A stretch of 64,000 nt of DNA, from the NCBI RefSeq assembly GCF_905147045.1, contig NC_065893.1, positions 2,728,001 through 2,792,000 of the forward strand. Direction: 5' to 3'. Shown one piece after another: positions 51,121 through 63,075 of the stretch; position 1 is the first letter of the stretch, and every line of letters begins with the position of its first letter. Made by a program: the position numbers and the translations under genes. The notes beneath the pieces are model-generated. The model did no database searches. It had not been told where the DNA came from and was given only the letters and a program-made list of their open reading frames with translations. The DNA is from Nymphalis io. Its lineage: Eukaryota; Arthropoda; Insecta; Lepidoptera; Nymphalidae.

Positions 51121-51329
51121 AAGCCATATATGTAGTAATTTTGCGTCGTCACCTGGCGATTAGTATAAATGACGTAAAATAACAAAGAATTGTTCATTAT
51201 TTTTACTCGTTTATGATAAAGGATGTACCTTATCGTATATATACAATAGGTAATTGCTAAAATCGTAGAATGCTTAAATTTTATGCTAATACTTGTTTTC
51301 AATTCGGTATGTTTTCATAAAGTACAGCT

Positions 51330-51400
51330 CAGCCTGTAAAAGTCCTACTGCTGGTCTGAGACCTTATCTCCTTTTGAGGAGGAGGTTTGGAGCCAATCAC
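51330..51400 (-). mobile_element. SINE tail fragment
   Basis: CAGCCTGTAAAAGTCCTACT and GGAGGAGGTTTGGAGCC, a Metulj-like tail on the reverse strand. Confidence 0.6.
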
Positions 51401-51439
51401 AAATTTTAGCCACCTGCACAAGAGAAATAGTGCAATATT

Positions 51440-52020
51440 GTGCTTAACATAGATGCGACTTTTCCTTCAATTTGAAAAGAGGTCAGGTGCAAAACCAATG
51501 CTCTTACATATTTTCTGAGTCTTGATACTGCCAACTCCTTAAACGGAGTTCAACTGAGAATAGCCTGACAGAAAAACTAGCTTTATATTTTCTTCGACCC
51601 GAAACTTGAAGCCAGAACCTCGGGACCGGCAGCTTAAAAAGCTAGTCACTAATCCAACAAGGCAGTTGAATATATGGCTACTAGGAGAACATAACATCCC
51701 ATTTTTCTTTCCACCGAATACCACCAAAAATACTAAAGTAAAATGCTTTTTAATACCGTCGCATATTTCGTTCGTTCCTAATACTTTATAGTTAAGATTA
51801 AAAATATTTTTAATTATTATATCATGATGAGAATAGTGGACATTTCTTTTCGAAAATTATCAATGTAAATGTGTAACGCAGTCGGCATACAAAACTAAAA
51901 AAAAAAATCGGCTTTAGTTATTCGTTAAACAATTGTAATTTATTTTCTTTCAAATGTGTTCAAATTCCGTGAAGCAGAAAAAGAGCAAATTAACAATCAT
52001 AGCCATAGCATTAGTACGAT
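51440..52020. repeat. Partial copy of the array unit without mariner
   Basis: Homologous to 27366-28136 (SINE plus flank) with a roughly 100-bp deletion. At ACGATACATA it continues as ordinary sequence where array units enter mariner, so it records the pre-insertion state. Confidence 0.8.
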
Positions 52021-54149
52021 ACATAGTATGTACATTTCGTTGGCCTTCTGACAGCTGTTAAGTTAAAGGTTCAAGGTAATCGAACAACAGTTTATATAAA
52101 GAATTTGCCGACACTATATTTATAAAGTATGTGAATACTAATTATATTTATATTTAGGACCATTCGGAAAGCCATTATTACTTTATCTTAATTATAGAAT
52201 TAGTTTGATGACTAATTGTTATTTTGTTCATTGTACAAATAATTTGATATTTCCTAGAGTTATGCGCAAATTGCACCTTTATGCTTTCTGGTTAAACAAA
52301 TGTATTTTCTCCATGACATTATAATGTTGTTATACATATATAATATTTTATTTCACACTTTAAACTAGATGAAAGCCTGTCAAATCAAGTAAAAAATTAA
52401 CAATTTCGTTTTATACCTGCTTCTTAAATTCCTATTTTTGTTTAACAAATAAAGGAACTTAATATAAAAATGAAATATTTAATTACAATAAAATGCAATA
52501 CCTAATAATATTAAGTTATTACTCAGTAATCAAATTATATTCGATTATTTTAAAAGGATTTTTGTAGTTTTAAAATATATTAAATTCGTAATAAATATAT
52601 AATTTTAAATCTTATGCAGCCTTTATTGACTCTATTTTGTACCCACAACATTTCTACAAAATCATTTTAAGATATACAGAGGGTTTCCTCACGACGTTTT
52701 CCTTGACAACAAAGCTTAAAATAAATTTGCAAGAAGCCGTCGAAAATTATTTCAAAGCCGCGCAAGTAATTGTTGACTGACGATCTTAAATGTTGGTATA
52801 TGTTACGAATATGTTACTTAGTTTTTAAATTAATAATTATAAATTTCTTTTACTTATAGTGTTTATTAAAAAAAATACAATATATGGGTAGTTATAATAT
52901 TCCTTGAAATCACTTAAGTTTTCAACACCGTTAACCTAAACGTGAATGTTATATAGACTAAAATTTAAAGAGAAAAATTTGAATATTTTTAAAAACAAAT
53001 CGATTTAGAATATATTTATTATTATTTTGTCTGTTAATCTATATTGTATACATTATAATAACGGGCCGAATCACTATGCTTTCACTTTTATGCGGTGAGA
53101 CTATGTACTCATCTCAAACTCATTTCGTTCTCACTTGTTCAAACCAGTTTGAGCAGTTAAACGCGTGTTAATGAACGATAAAATGATACGACTAACAGAT
53201 CAATGTACGGACAAAATCAAACTAGGGTAGGAATTAGCAAAAACTTGACACAAGCCACAACAAACGCTAATTCAAAAGATAATATTATACTTTGTTAATG
53301 TATTTCAATACGGACCTGAGTACCTTTACTTTTATATTTTTTAAAGTTACTTTTATATTTTTGCATGCTGTGCTTGCAATTTGTAGTTACTTTTGTCCCT
53401 AACACTATCCCCAAATGGTCGATTTTTAAATAAATAAAAAGAAAATATCGGGTATAACCCGCAACACAGATATCCATGGTGTACTTAAAGAATCATTTAT
53501 ATTTTACTTAAACTTAGTAATTTATATGCAATGGTTCTATTTCTGTAACAGTTCTAAGACGTCTGTCTGCTTTCCTTTTCGAAATCACGTTTGAGAAAGA
53601 GATAGATAGATAACCGTGTACCAAAGAATCGGCATCAATATGTGAAACAAATAAAATATTACTCATGGCATGTGATACATTTCACCATTTGTACCCATTT
53701 CACCATTTATTTATATTATATATAATCAGAAATTGTAACTAAAACAAAAATGAGCCGTGCTCAAAAATAAAATCAAATTTCCCAACATACTTCAAAAATT
53801 TTTTTTTTATTTTACACCTAATCCAAAATGTAATTTAGCAATATAATATGCCAGTAAATATATCTTACAAAAAGGATTGTGTTAAAAATCTTAGCTAACA
53901 TCAAATTCTCCAACTAAGCTGCCAGCAGCACGTGGTACGGACCAGCTCTGGAGCTCTCTAGATTAGGGAAAAAATAATAATCAGACAGGCATTTTTCAGA
54001 ATTTTTAATTTCCTAAATCATATTAATAATTTTAACTTTTAATAGTACAAAAAATATAATTTTCTAAAGTAGTGTTAGAGATTAGGAAGAAATGTCCTTC
54101 ACAGGGTGGATCTTAATCTTACAAAAGGAACTGTTTTCTAAAGCTCTAT
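52021..54149. other. Gene-free spacer
   Basis: AT-rich. A scrap at about 52680-52730 resembles the SINE middle (GGTTTCCTCACGACGTTTTCC). Nothing else recognised. Confidence 0.5.
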
Positions 54150-54405
54150 ATAAAATAGGAAGGTGGACCACCTGATGAGAAATAGTCACCATCGCCCAGA
54201 CATTGGCGCTGGAAAAATACTAACATTCCTTACAACGTCAATGCGCCACCAACCTTTGGAACTAAGATGCTATGTACCTTGTGCTGCAGTAACACTGGCT
54301 CACTCACCCTTCAAACCGGAACACAACAATACGTATTTCTGCTTAGAATTTAAATATATTGTGATGAGTACCTACCGGACCGGCTTACACAAAGCCCTAC
54401 CTCAA
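54150..54405 (+). repeat. GGCGGACGAG-family repeat
   Basis: GGAAGGTGGACCACCTGATG through CTTCAAACCGGAACACAACA to ACAAAGCCCTACCTCAAA. Confidence 0.8.
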
Positions 54406-55150
54406 ACTTAAATTTTATAAGTGCTTATAAAATAAATATATTTGGCAAGCTTCAATAGTTTTAATGGGCACATAACCACAAAGCTAAAAAAAGCTAAATA
54501 AAAATTCAAATCCTATGGTATTTATTTTTAAATACACTATGTATGCTACGCTATCAGAAAACCCAAATACGCTTGCAAATTTCCTTTAAAAATGTATTTT
54601 AATCAAGATACAATTTTATTGAATATTTTTAATTATTAAAATTGCTATTATCGCTTCGTAGGTTTAATTAAGAGAAATTCCTTATTGCTATTAATTAACG
54701 TAAAATCCGCCGTATTTCATTTGATACGAGTTAAAACCGAGGACAGAAGGACGACTTTCTTTAACGAATACAACACAAAAACAATGTTTTTTCATATAAA
54801 AGTATTAATGATATCGTATATATCATTATTATTTTTATGTGAAAAAACATATAGAATTCCATTATTTTTCCCATTTCGTATTCAACTTTATACTCGGATG
54901 GGAAACACTTATATCATAATATCCAATTATAATTGAGCCATACCCCCCCTCCCGCGCACAAATATCAAGGGCCGTAAAGAACTTATCACAATCAAAAATA
55001 CAGGTCTTTGTAAAGCGGTCAGTTAATAGCATACAATTTAGCGAGTCAGCGGTCACGCCAGTTGTCATTCAGACGCTGGTATAAGTGTGTGTGTCGGCGT
55101 TGATAAACCGCATATTTAAAGTGACGTAAACAAGTGACGACTGAAAAATG

Positions 55151-55160
55151 TATATAAATA
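55151..55160 (+). promoter_or_regulatory. TATA box of the third spz gene
   Basis: TATATAAATA lies 56 bp before the start codon. The expected start of transcription would be near 55181-55190, giving a short 5' UTR of about 30 bases. Spacing is good; not proven. Confidence 0.6.
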
Positions 55161-55216
55161 AGAAACACGCTGTATAGTGGAACAGACGATGTTATTCAAT
55201 CAATAATTCGGACGTG

Positions 55217-58200
55217 ATGGCCTGGATTCTCCTGTGCATTCTTTTGGTTTCTACGGTATGTTTGAGTTTGATAAATAGAAACGTACAATGCAAATAGTTT
55301 GCGTTTATTTTAAACAAATGATAAATATACGACTAGACCTTGTGTTTAAGCGGAAATCCATATATAGAGTGCTCTTTTTCCTGATATTTTAACGTTATTG
55401 GTCACTGACACGTTTTTGATATCTCAATATTTCACTTTAAATCATTATTTTGATGATAATTTTATTATATTTACATTTGTTTAAATGAAATGATTAATAC
55501 GAATTCTTATCGCTCAATAAGTCATACTATAACATTAAGCGAGTTAAAGTATCGCTTAGTCTCAGTGGTTTATTTTCACTTTGACTTTTTATATATACAT
55601 ATGTATACAATGAAAACAATATTTAATACTATTATATTAAAAAAATTTATCCTAATTGACTATTAATGTCACAGACGCACAGTCAACCACTAATGTGCTA
55701 AGAAAGTATTTTAGGAAATTTCAACTTTAAGGAAAATTGGATGTAGTAAGTCCAGTAAGTACAGTGAGCGTAAAAAGTATTCGTACACTGTTTTTTTTGC
55801 AAAAAAAGTGTTATGTTATTGAACAATACATATTGAACAAATACGCATTGTTATTTCTTCTTTTCTCAATAATTCCAAATAAAAATATCTTATAAATGAG
55901 AGTATTTTAATTTGGAAAACAAAAAAATAAGGAAACGGAAAGATTCCGGACAGAGCAAAAAGATTTCGTACAGCGTGATACATTATTTTTGTAAAAAAGC
56001 CGAGTGCACGAATACTTTTTACACTCACCGTTTGTTAACCCGTACGAAATTAGCAGCCAGTCTATAAATAAAACTCAATAATGTTTAGGTAAGTTAGCTG
56101 CACAAATATAATTACTGTTATAACTTGGCAAACTCGCTCATAAAATATTCTATAATCAAGTCAATGTACGAGTAAATAATATAAATACAATATTTATCGA
56201 TGGGCCGGTTGACGTGGTTGGTACTTGCCTTTTACGCCGAAGGTTGTGGGTTCGATTCCCACCCAGGACAGACATTTGTGTGCATGAACATGTCTGTTTG
56301 TCCTGAGTCTGGTATAATTATCTATATAAGTATGTATTTACAAAAGAGATGTAGTATATCAGTTGTCTGGTTTCCATAGTACAAGCTTTGCTTAGTTTGG
56401 GATCAGATGGCCGTGCGTGAATAATGTCCCAGGGTATTATTTATAACCTTATATACTAAATTCGTATTTATCCCTTAGTTATCTTTATGTCCATTTGTCA
56501 TACTATACAAATAGCTGCTAATATATTTTATGCGCATAATTTTATTTATTAAAAATATTATTAGGTATGTTATATATATTATTAGGTATGTTTGTATTTC
56601 GGTTCGAAGGATGAGTGAGTAATGTAATCACAACCACAAGGGATATAGTTCCCAAGGTTGGTGGTGCATTGACGACGTCCATTGACCACTTACCATTATT
56701 GGCCATTTGCCAGTCAGCCTACTTGTATTCAATTTAAAAAAGGTCTTCTTTTTGGTTGGTTCATCTTGAAAAAATCTAGATTTCCAAGCCGGAAATATAC
56801 AACTAACAAAAAGCTTTAATTGTAATATTTCAAAGTGATGATTCAGTCGTTTCTAAGCCTCGAATAAAGTACATATAAATACTTTAGACTCATTTAAACG
56901 CATCAAGTATAATAGTATTATAGTTACTTTATTATGCCTGCCTTTATTATACTGCCTCGTTGGTCTAGTGGCTGGACGTAAGGCCGCAGACCCGGAGGTC
57001 CTGGGTTCAATTCAGAATTCCAGATCAGATTATTGGGTTTTTCGGTCAGAAAATTCTCAGTAGCAGCCCGAAGTCTGGAAGTTGAAAGTGTGTTCCCTCC
57101 CTTGCCTCGGAAAGCACGTAAAGCCGTTGGTCCTGCGCCTGAACTCTTTCGGGTCGGATTGCCGTCCCATCGGATTATGAGAGTTAGGGAATAGACAGTG
57201 CACGTGTTTGCGCACACACTTGTCCACTATAATATCTCCTGCGGAGTTGGCTAATCTCTCTTGAGATTGGCTGCAATGGCCGAAATCGGTCTGGAGGGCA
57301 TTATTATTACTTTATTATACAGCATTGAACCTTGGACACGGAATAAATATAATAATTAAGACGATACCTACAAGAAACTTCCTTATCACTAAAAGCGAGT
57401 TCACACGAGTTTAAATTCGTTGATCAATAGAATCGATGCAATAAAACTTTACTATGATTTTGCCTAAGACAACGATATCTTCCATAACAATATTTGTTAT
57501 TATAAAACTCGAAATTTTTCCTAAGGTACAAACAACAGACACTAATTATAACATAGAACGTCATCATTAGAACGGTACGGCTTTCAAATAATTTGGTAAC
57601 TAAACCATTAATAACTGTTTTAAATATAACATTATCAAATAATCATATTCTATTGAAATTGTAAAAAATATAATTACAATAATAATTAGCACGTAATTTG
57701 GTTTATAAATAGTTATATTGTATGTCATATCGATATAATTTCCTTGACCGGTTTTAAATGTGTTGCTATATGAAAGTAAAAGTGACTTTCTTTCTTTTTA
57801 TATGTAACGTGCAACGACTTGTTCGTGTTAATAATCATTGGGCATGCTAATAGAATACACAAAAAATACATCTAGTTTTTCCGCTCGGTTTCATCTGCAT
57901 GCTAGACGGTATAGGAAATTTCTCGGCTAGGTTTCATTTTATTTATCTCTTTAAATACATCAAAACCTAAAGATATTACCATTTCTTTCATACGTGTGGG
58001 ATTATAATGTATGGTAGCGTGATTTTGAATCCGATAATATGTAATTTAGTTTAGAAAATATGCTCAGCAGAATTTTACTTGGTACCTCCACCATCTACTC
58101 ATCATATAATCTACCGCAAAGACTGAGAATTGTTGTATTTTGGTTTGAAGGGTGAGTGTAATTACAGAGTGAAATTAGATTTCGATAGAAATGCACTAGA

Positions 58201-61200
58201 CCTCACCTTAAAAGGTGCGTGATCGGCAGAGTGGAGAGAAAAACAATTATTTTTCCAGACTACCTACCTATTAACAAATATATAGACCGTGCGATTCAGA
58301 AACGTGATATTTCAACGCCATCTATTGGTATAGGACTCCAAAAACGCATTTAATATAAGTAAGACATTATTTATGGATTATGATTGTGGAGAATAGTCGT
58401 TAAAAAACCCAGTGAGATTTCAAATTGTAGTTCAAATATAAAATCTAGTTATTAATAGTCAAATATAAAATATAGTTTCAAATTAAAACAAAATATGAGT
58501 ACCTAACATGTTTATTAAGTGTAGCTAGATAACACCATTTTGATCGTTGAAGACACTAGTTCAAAATTAAATATTACAACTAATTGTAAGCACGTGTGAA
58601 TTTTAAATAAGTTCTCGGTGTAATAATCGTTAGCTTCATATATTATTAGTAAATTACTTTATTCATAATTATCATACGTCAATTCTTTATTTGCTGTGTA
58701 TTTCGGTTTAACTGGTGAGTGAGCTAGTGTAATTCCAGGTACAAAGGACATAATAACTCAGTTGTGTTCATTCATTAATGAGATGTGATGATTCAGGTTT
58801 ACTCCTTGAGATAATTCAAACCGGAACAATACTATGCATTACTATTATGTGGTAGAGTATATTTTGATGAGTGGGTGGTACCTACCCAGGCGGGCTTACA
58901 CAAAGCCATACCACCAAGTTTTGTCCTATAACCAAGTAATTAATTATGAATCTGTTTGTTATAGCATCATTCAATTGTATCCCTGATTTCATGATAGTAA
59001 CGCTGATAGTGACGAAGAATAAAAAAAAAAAACAAAAATTCCTAATTTTTTCTATAAATTCGAAGTAACGTTTTTTGTCATGATAAGTTTAGTTTTTACG
59101 TAACTTACGTATATAGCCCTGAAACACTAACTAAACAAATATTTATAGTATTTTACTTAAAAAATCTTTACTTTAAAAATATTATGACTTAATAAAAAAA
59201 AATCTAGAAAAAAACATGTGAATATGTGTCCGCCTATTTATGTAGCTTAAATTATTTTTCGCTAGGTTTTTAATTCATTTTTGACATTTTCAATATTATG
59301 AAAATCCTTGTAATGTAATAAACAAAAAAATGACACGTGTAAAACAAGAATGCAATTGAACAAATCAATTGTAGAATTTGTACCGAACAGACAAACAGAC
59401 AACAAGAATGTGAAATAATGAAATCATGTCAAAAAGAAAATATGTGCAGCAGTTTTACGCAAACTTTATTTTAAGACAGTATATTAAAATATCATAAAAC
59501 ATACAACATACAAATACTCGTATTTAATTAGATATGAAAACAATTTAAGCATTTATTCTTTTTTAAATATTTGTACTTACGTTTATAATATAATTATTCA
59601 TGACTTACCTATCTTGTTTTGTAAGCATGTGCTTATATGTGTGAAAACATATTAAGGATACCGGAACGTATGAAATAAATACGCCGCGGAGTAGCCTACA
59701 CGTAATCTCCAAATAGTCTAATTATGAGGAGATTTGTCTAGCAGTTTTACAGCAGGGTTACACTTTACATTCTCAATTATAATATTTTTTATCAGTTTCA
59801 GGCATCGAATGGCGCTGAGGTAGCTGAACGTCGATCAGTGTCGGAGGGCGAGAGGTCTGCCAACCACAAACCGAATGGTTCGTACAAAATCTTGAATAGA
59901 TTTGTGAAGCCTTTTATCACTAAAAGAGGTTCGTATCGAAACATTGAATGAGTTTCCAATCCAAAGCTGCTTTGTAAAAAAGTCTATCAAGTGCGTATTA
60001 ATAGTTAGCTTCTGGTTATGGAGACGGTCGCTTTAAATATCAGCAAAATATTAGTATATTTTCGGTGCTTATAAAAATGCAGCTGTTCATAAAAATGCAG
60101 CTGTTCAGGTTGTGGAGAGATACGTCATAATATACTAAATAGTAGAACCTCTAACTTTATTGGATTGTTATCTTTTCTAGTTAATATTATTATTCCTCCC
60201 AGTTGTAAATGATAATTGATATTAAATATCTACAATAAGCAACACATTTATATATATTCAACTGTATCCTTCATCTAGTAACCAGCTTGCATGACAACCG
60301 GTTATAAAATCTCAGGTCGTGCCTGTAAAAGGTGATTTGTTTTTTTCCATTTTAAAATCTCAGTAACCTGAGCCTTGAGGCTGGAAGATGGAAGTATTTA
60401 CACTACCGTGCCTCGCAAAGCATATAAATCCATTAACCCTGCACCTCAACTCTTTCCGGTCGTGTCGGATTTGCTTTTCCATCGGATTATGAGAGTGAGG
60501 GAATAGAGACCTGAATTTGTCACCACACTTGTGCACTCAAGATGACGTCATTTTATAAAACTATATTTCTAGTGCTTATTCCTTTTGTATCAATTACAGT
60601 GTGAACTAAGTTGCTATGCCTCTCGTCCCTGTAAATAAACTGGTCCATTCATTAAAACCGGAACACAGCAACAACATAGTTGACAAGCAGACATTTACTA
60701 AATGGCGTTAAGTCCGTATTTTATACCATGCAATTTCTTGGGGTCAATTAAGTAAAATAAATGTTTGCTCTTTTTTTATGTGGCACCTACAAACGGTGGT
60801 GGTATCTGCAAAAACTATATAAAAGTATGTGCACTTAGAAATAGTAAATACCTTGGAATTGTTTGGGGTCAATTAAGTTAAATAAATTTATGCAGCTTGT
60901 TTGGTGGTACCTACAAAGGAGCTTGCAAAAGAACATACAAGGCTATTTGTTCTTAGAAAAAAGTGTAGTTTAGTTTAGTCGTAGTGTAGTCTTACATACG
61001 AGTATAGTTATTTACAGAGCATGCGCAATAAATCACCGTGTTGCCATCGTAAACATTAACGATTCATTGTTTCGCGTCCTTCATAATTAAATAGAAGAAT
61101 TATTCCCATACCATTATTACATCAGTGATACTAAAATAATTATTATAACTTTATGTTAATGATAATTAATCTTATGTCGAAGATATTATTTATATACTTT

Positions 61201-63075
61201 ATTATTATATAATCCGGTTTTACATACATTGTTACGACGCAGTTTTGACGCGTCTGACCCATAGTAACCATAATCTTTCTTTTTAAAGTTTTCGTTTTAA
61301 AGCTTCAAATCAGCTACAGTCCTACAAAAACAAACTAGATTTTTTTAAATGAAGCCACTGGAGATTCGAAGATCTCTACTAGATATGAAATTGCTTTATA
61401 AAGTATTTAATGAAAAAATTGATGACGTTAGGCTGTTGAGTAGATTTAATATTAATGTTCCTAAAAGACGTCCTCGCAACCGATGTCCGTTCCTTAAAAT
61501 TAACCGCACTCGAACAAAACTTGGACAGAATGCTCCAATATCGCGAGAATATAATTATTGTGTAAAAAACACAGTAACACTGGACATTGGCTCTCATCGT
61601 TCATGAAAAAAATATCACATTTTTTCAGTTTCTTTTAATATAAACCTTTTGTTTCAGGTTTTGTCTTTTGTTCTTTATTTAAATATTTTATTTTCTGTTT
61701 TTATTCCATTTTTTATTTGTATATTTTGTAATTGTGCTTATGAATGGTGTGTTCTCCTGTAATTGGTTGTGCATAGTTAGTTTTAAGTTAATGTAAAAAG
61801 TGATTTGAATGTGTGTTATATACAACTGTTGGAGATCCAAATAAATAAATAAGTAAATAAATAAATAGTCAGTTGTAACGTGGACTTCTTTAGGTAAAAC
61901 CTCACATATATATAATATTCGAATAATTATTTTTCAGTGGAGTTGGGTTTCGTTTTCCCAGGATTAACGTCACGGGCTGGGAACAATTTGGTAATTCCTG
62001 ATGAGTGCAAGAAAATCGGCATCTGTGAAGACATTCCCAATTACCCAGAAGAGTTGGTGAAGAATTTGGCACAAGAAGTAAGTTACCATTGTTGCCTAAA
62101 TTATACGTTTTATATCATCGTCGTATGTTGTTAAAAAGAGTTTCGCATAGTTTTTTCTGATAATGACGATATTTTACAAAATTTCTACAAATAATACCAT
62201 AATATCCACCAAAGTATTTGTATTAAAAAAAAGTGTGGTACCAAAAAGGCGAGTTAAAAACTAGTAACTATACTTACTACTACTACTATATACTACTACC
62301 GTACTAACTATAAAGTCATTTTACTTTCGGATTTCTTCCATACATTTTTATACTATCAGTCGTTGACGAGTGATTTAGTCGTCGAATCATGACTATATCA
62401 TTTTTATTATTATTTTACTCTCAAAAATACTTTAAGAAACTCAAAATTCAAGAACTTTAAATAAATTCAGTTCAATCACCTGAATGATAGTTTAGTTCGT
62501 TTTATCTTCATTTGACATTATAACGTTACAGATTGAAAAACGCAACATCAGCAAATTCAACAAAGACGTTCTGGACATACCACAGATAGCTGAGAGAATT
62601 GGACCTGAGGAAGAAATAATTGAGCTTTGTAATTCAGTAGAAAGGGTATATACGATGTTCATATGTTTTTTTTTAATAATAATAAGATAAAATCAGAAGG
62701 CAAACGGATAAATAGGTACATGATGTTTAGTGGTCCGTCAATGCACCGCCAACAGTGGCAACTGATAGGTTATATCCCTTGTACTTAAGATGCATCCGAG
62801 TTGAGACGTATGCCGCAAATATTTCACAGTCAAGATGCAGACGAGTCGGATGCTTAGTCTTATCTAAACGTAGCTATACTAAATTTAAATTGAGGGCTAC
62901 TAACCCAAGCAGGCCTGCCATTGAAATATAACACGAATAAATGTATTAATCTTGTATAACATTTATTTTTACAGCTGTACGCCCCACGAGCCGCGCAGGA
63001 TGCTAATAAAGAATGGTTCCTCATTATGAATGATAAGCAAAAGCCACAGCAAACGTTTCGAGTAGAAATATGCCA
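55217..63075 (+). CDS. spz: Spaetzle Toll ligand, third gene (5 exons, 3' end outside window)
   Basis: Secreted Toll-pathway pro-cytokine, divergent from the tandem pair. Exons are 55217-55255, 59802-59928, 61938-62077, 62532-62645 and 62975-63075, all GT/AG, with phases 0,1,0,0,2. Signal peptide MAWILLCILLVST plus ASNGA, cleaved at about residue 18. The pro-domain includes FVFPGLTSRAGNN and IPDECKKIGICEDIPNYPEE, with the same C-x5-C pair as the other copies. The likely activation cut is after Arg124 (PQIAER/IGPE), followed by Cys135. The core exon holds Trp154 and FRVEIC (Cys173). The last exon, expected to hold the remaining knot cysteines and CCxC, must lie past 64000, since the open frame stops at a phase-2 donor. 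Introns 1 and 2 are long and full of transposons. Confidence 0.9.
55762..56030. mobile_element. Tc1-like MITE
   Basis: 269 bp with imperfect terminal inverted repeats of about 29 bp: CAGTGAGCGTAAAAAGTATT on the left and its near complement (AATACTTTTTACACTCACCG) on the right. TA precedes the left end. The interior is AT-rich with no transposase. Located in intron 1 of the third spz gene. Confidence 0.88.
56201..56446 (+). mobile_element. tRNA-headed SINE (second family)
   Basis: The head has GGTTGTGGGTTCGATTCCCA (B-box), then CAGACATTTGTGTGCATGAA, TTTCCATAGTACAAGCTTTG and GGGATCAGATGGCCGTG. The tRNA-like part lacks a proper acceptor end, so this is a SINE and not a tRNA gene. Confidence 0.8.
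56588..56728 (-). repeat. GGCGGACGAG-family fragment
   Basis: Reverse strand: CGGTTCGAAGGATGAGTGAG, CCCAAGGTTGGTGGTGCATT, GACCACTTACCATTA. Confidence 0.6.
56952..57311 (+). mobile_element. Full-length tRNA-derived SINE (third family)
   Basis: A-box region GCCTCGTTGGTCTAGTGGCT, B-box GGTCCTGGGTTCAATTC, then AATTCTCAGTAGCAGCCCGA, CCATCGGATTATGAGAG, GTGTTTGCGCACACACTTG, and a tail GGAGGGCATTATTATTAC. This is the best copy in the window and the reference for the spz-intron fragments. Confidence 0.85.
57312..59801. other. Rest of intron 1 of the third spz gene
   Basis: AT-rich. Contains GGCGGACGAG-family scraps at about 58080-58166 (-), 58693-58765 (-) and 58816-58917 (+). No other gene seen. 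Confidence 0.55.
60071..60106. repeat. Perfect 18-bp tandem duplication
   Basis: ATAAAAATGCAGCTGTTC twice in direct succession, in intron 2 of the third spz gene. Confidence 0.95.
60350..60545 (+). mobile_element. SINE body lacking its tRNA head
   Basis: Matches the middle and tail of the 56952 family: AAATCTCAGTAACCTGAG, CCATCGGATTATGAGAGTG, CACACTTGTGCACTC. Confidence 0.7.
60724..60970. repeat. Diverged tandem duplication, period 125 bp
   Basis: Both units contain TTGGGGTCAATTAAGT, CACCTACAAA or TACCTACAAA, GCAAAA and ACTTAGAAA or TCTTAGAAA. The first unit runs 60724-60848. Confidence 0.75.
61240..61866 (+). mobile_element. 3' end of a jockey/CR1-type LINE
   Basis: The frame 61349-61606 reads MKPLEIRRSLLDMKLLYKVF then FNINVPKRRPRN, the usual last part of an RT ORF in this group. 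A 3' UTR follows with a terminal TAAATAAATAAGTAAATAAA tail. Strongly 5' truncated; lies in intron 2 of the third spz gene. Confidence 0.75.
62690..62790 (+). repeat. GGCGGACGAG-family scrap in intron 4
   Basis: ACATGATGTTTAGTGGTCCG, CAATGCACCGCCAAC and TATATCCCTTGTACT; very decayed. Confidence 0.5.

Noticed and set aside
56203..56270. tRNA gene
   Set aside because: It has a B-box but is followed by a SINE body and has no proper acceptor stem; the same holds for 56952-57015.
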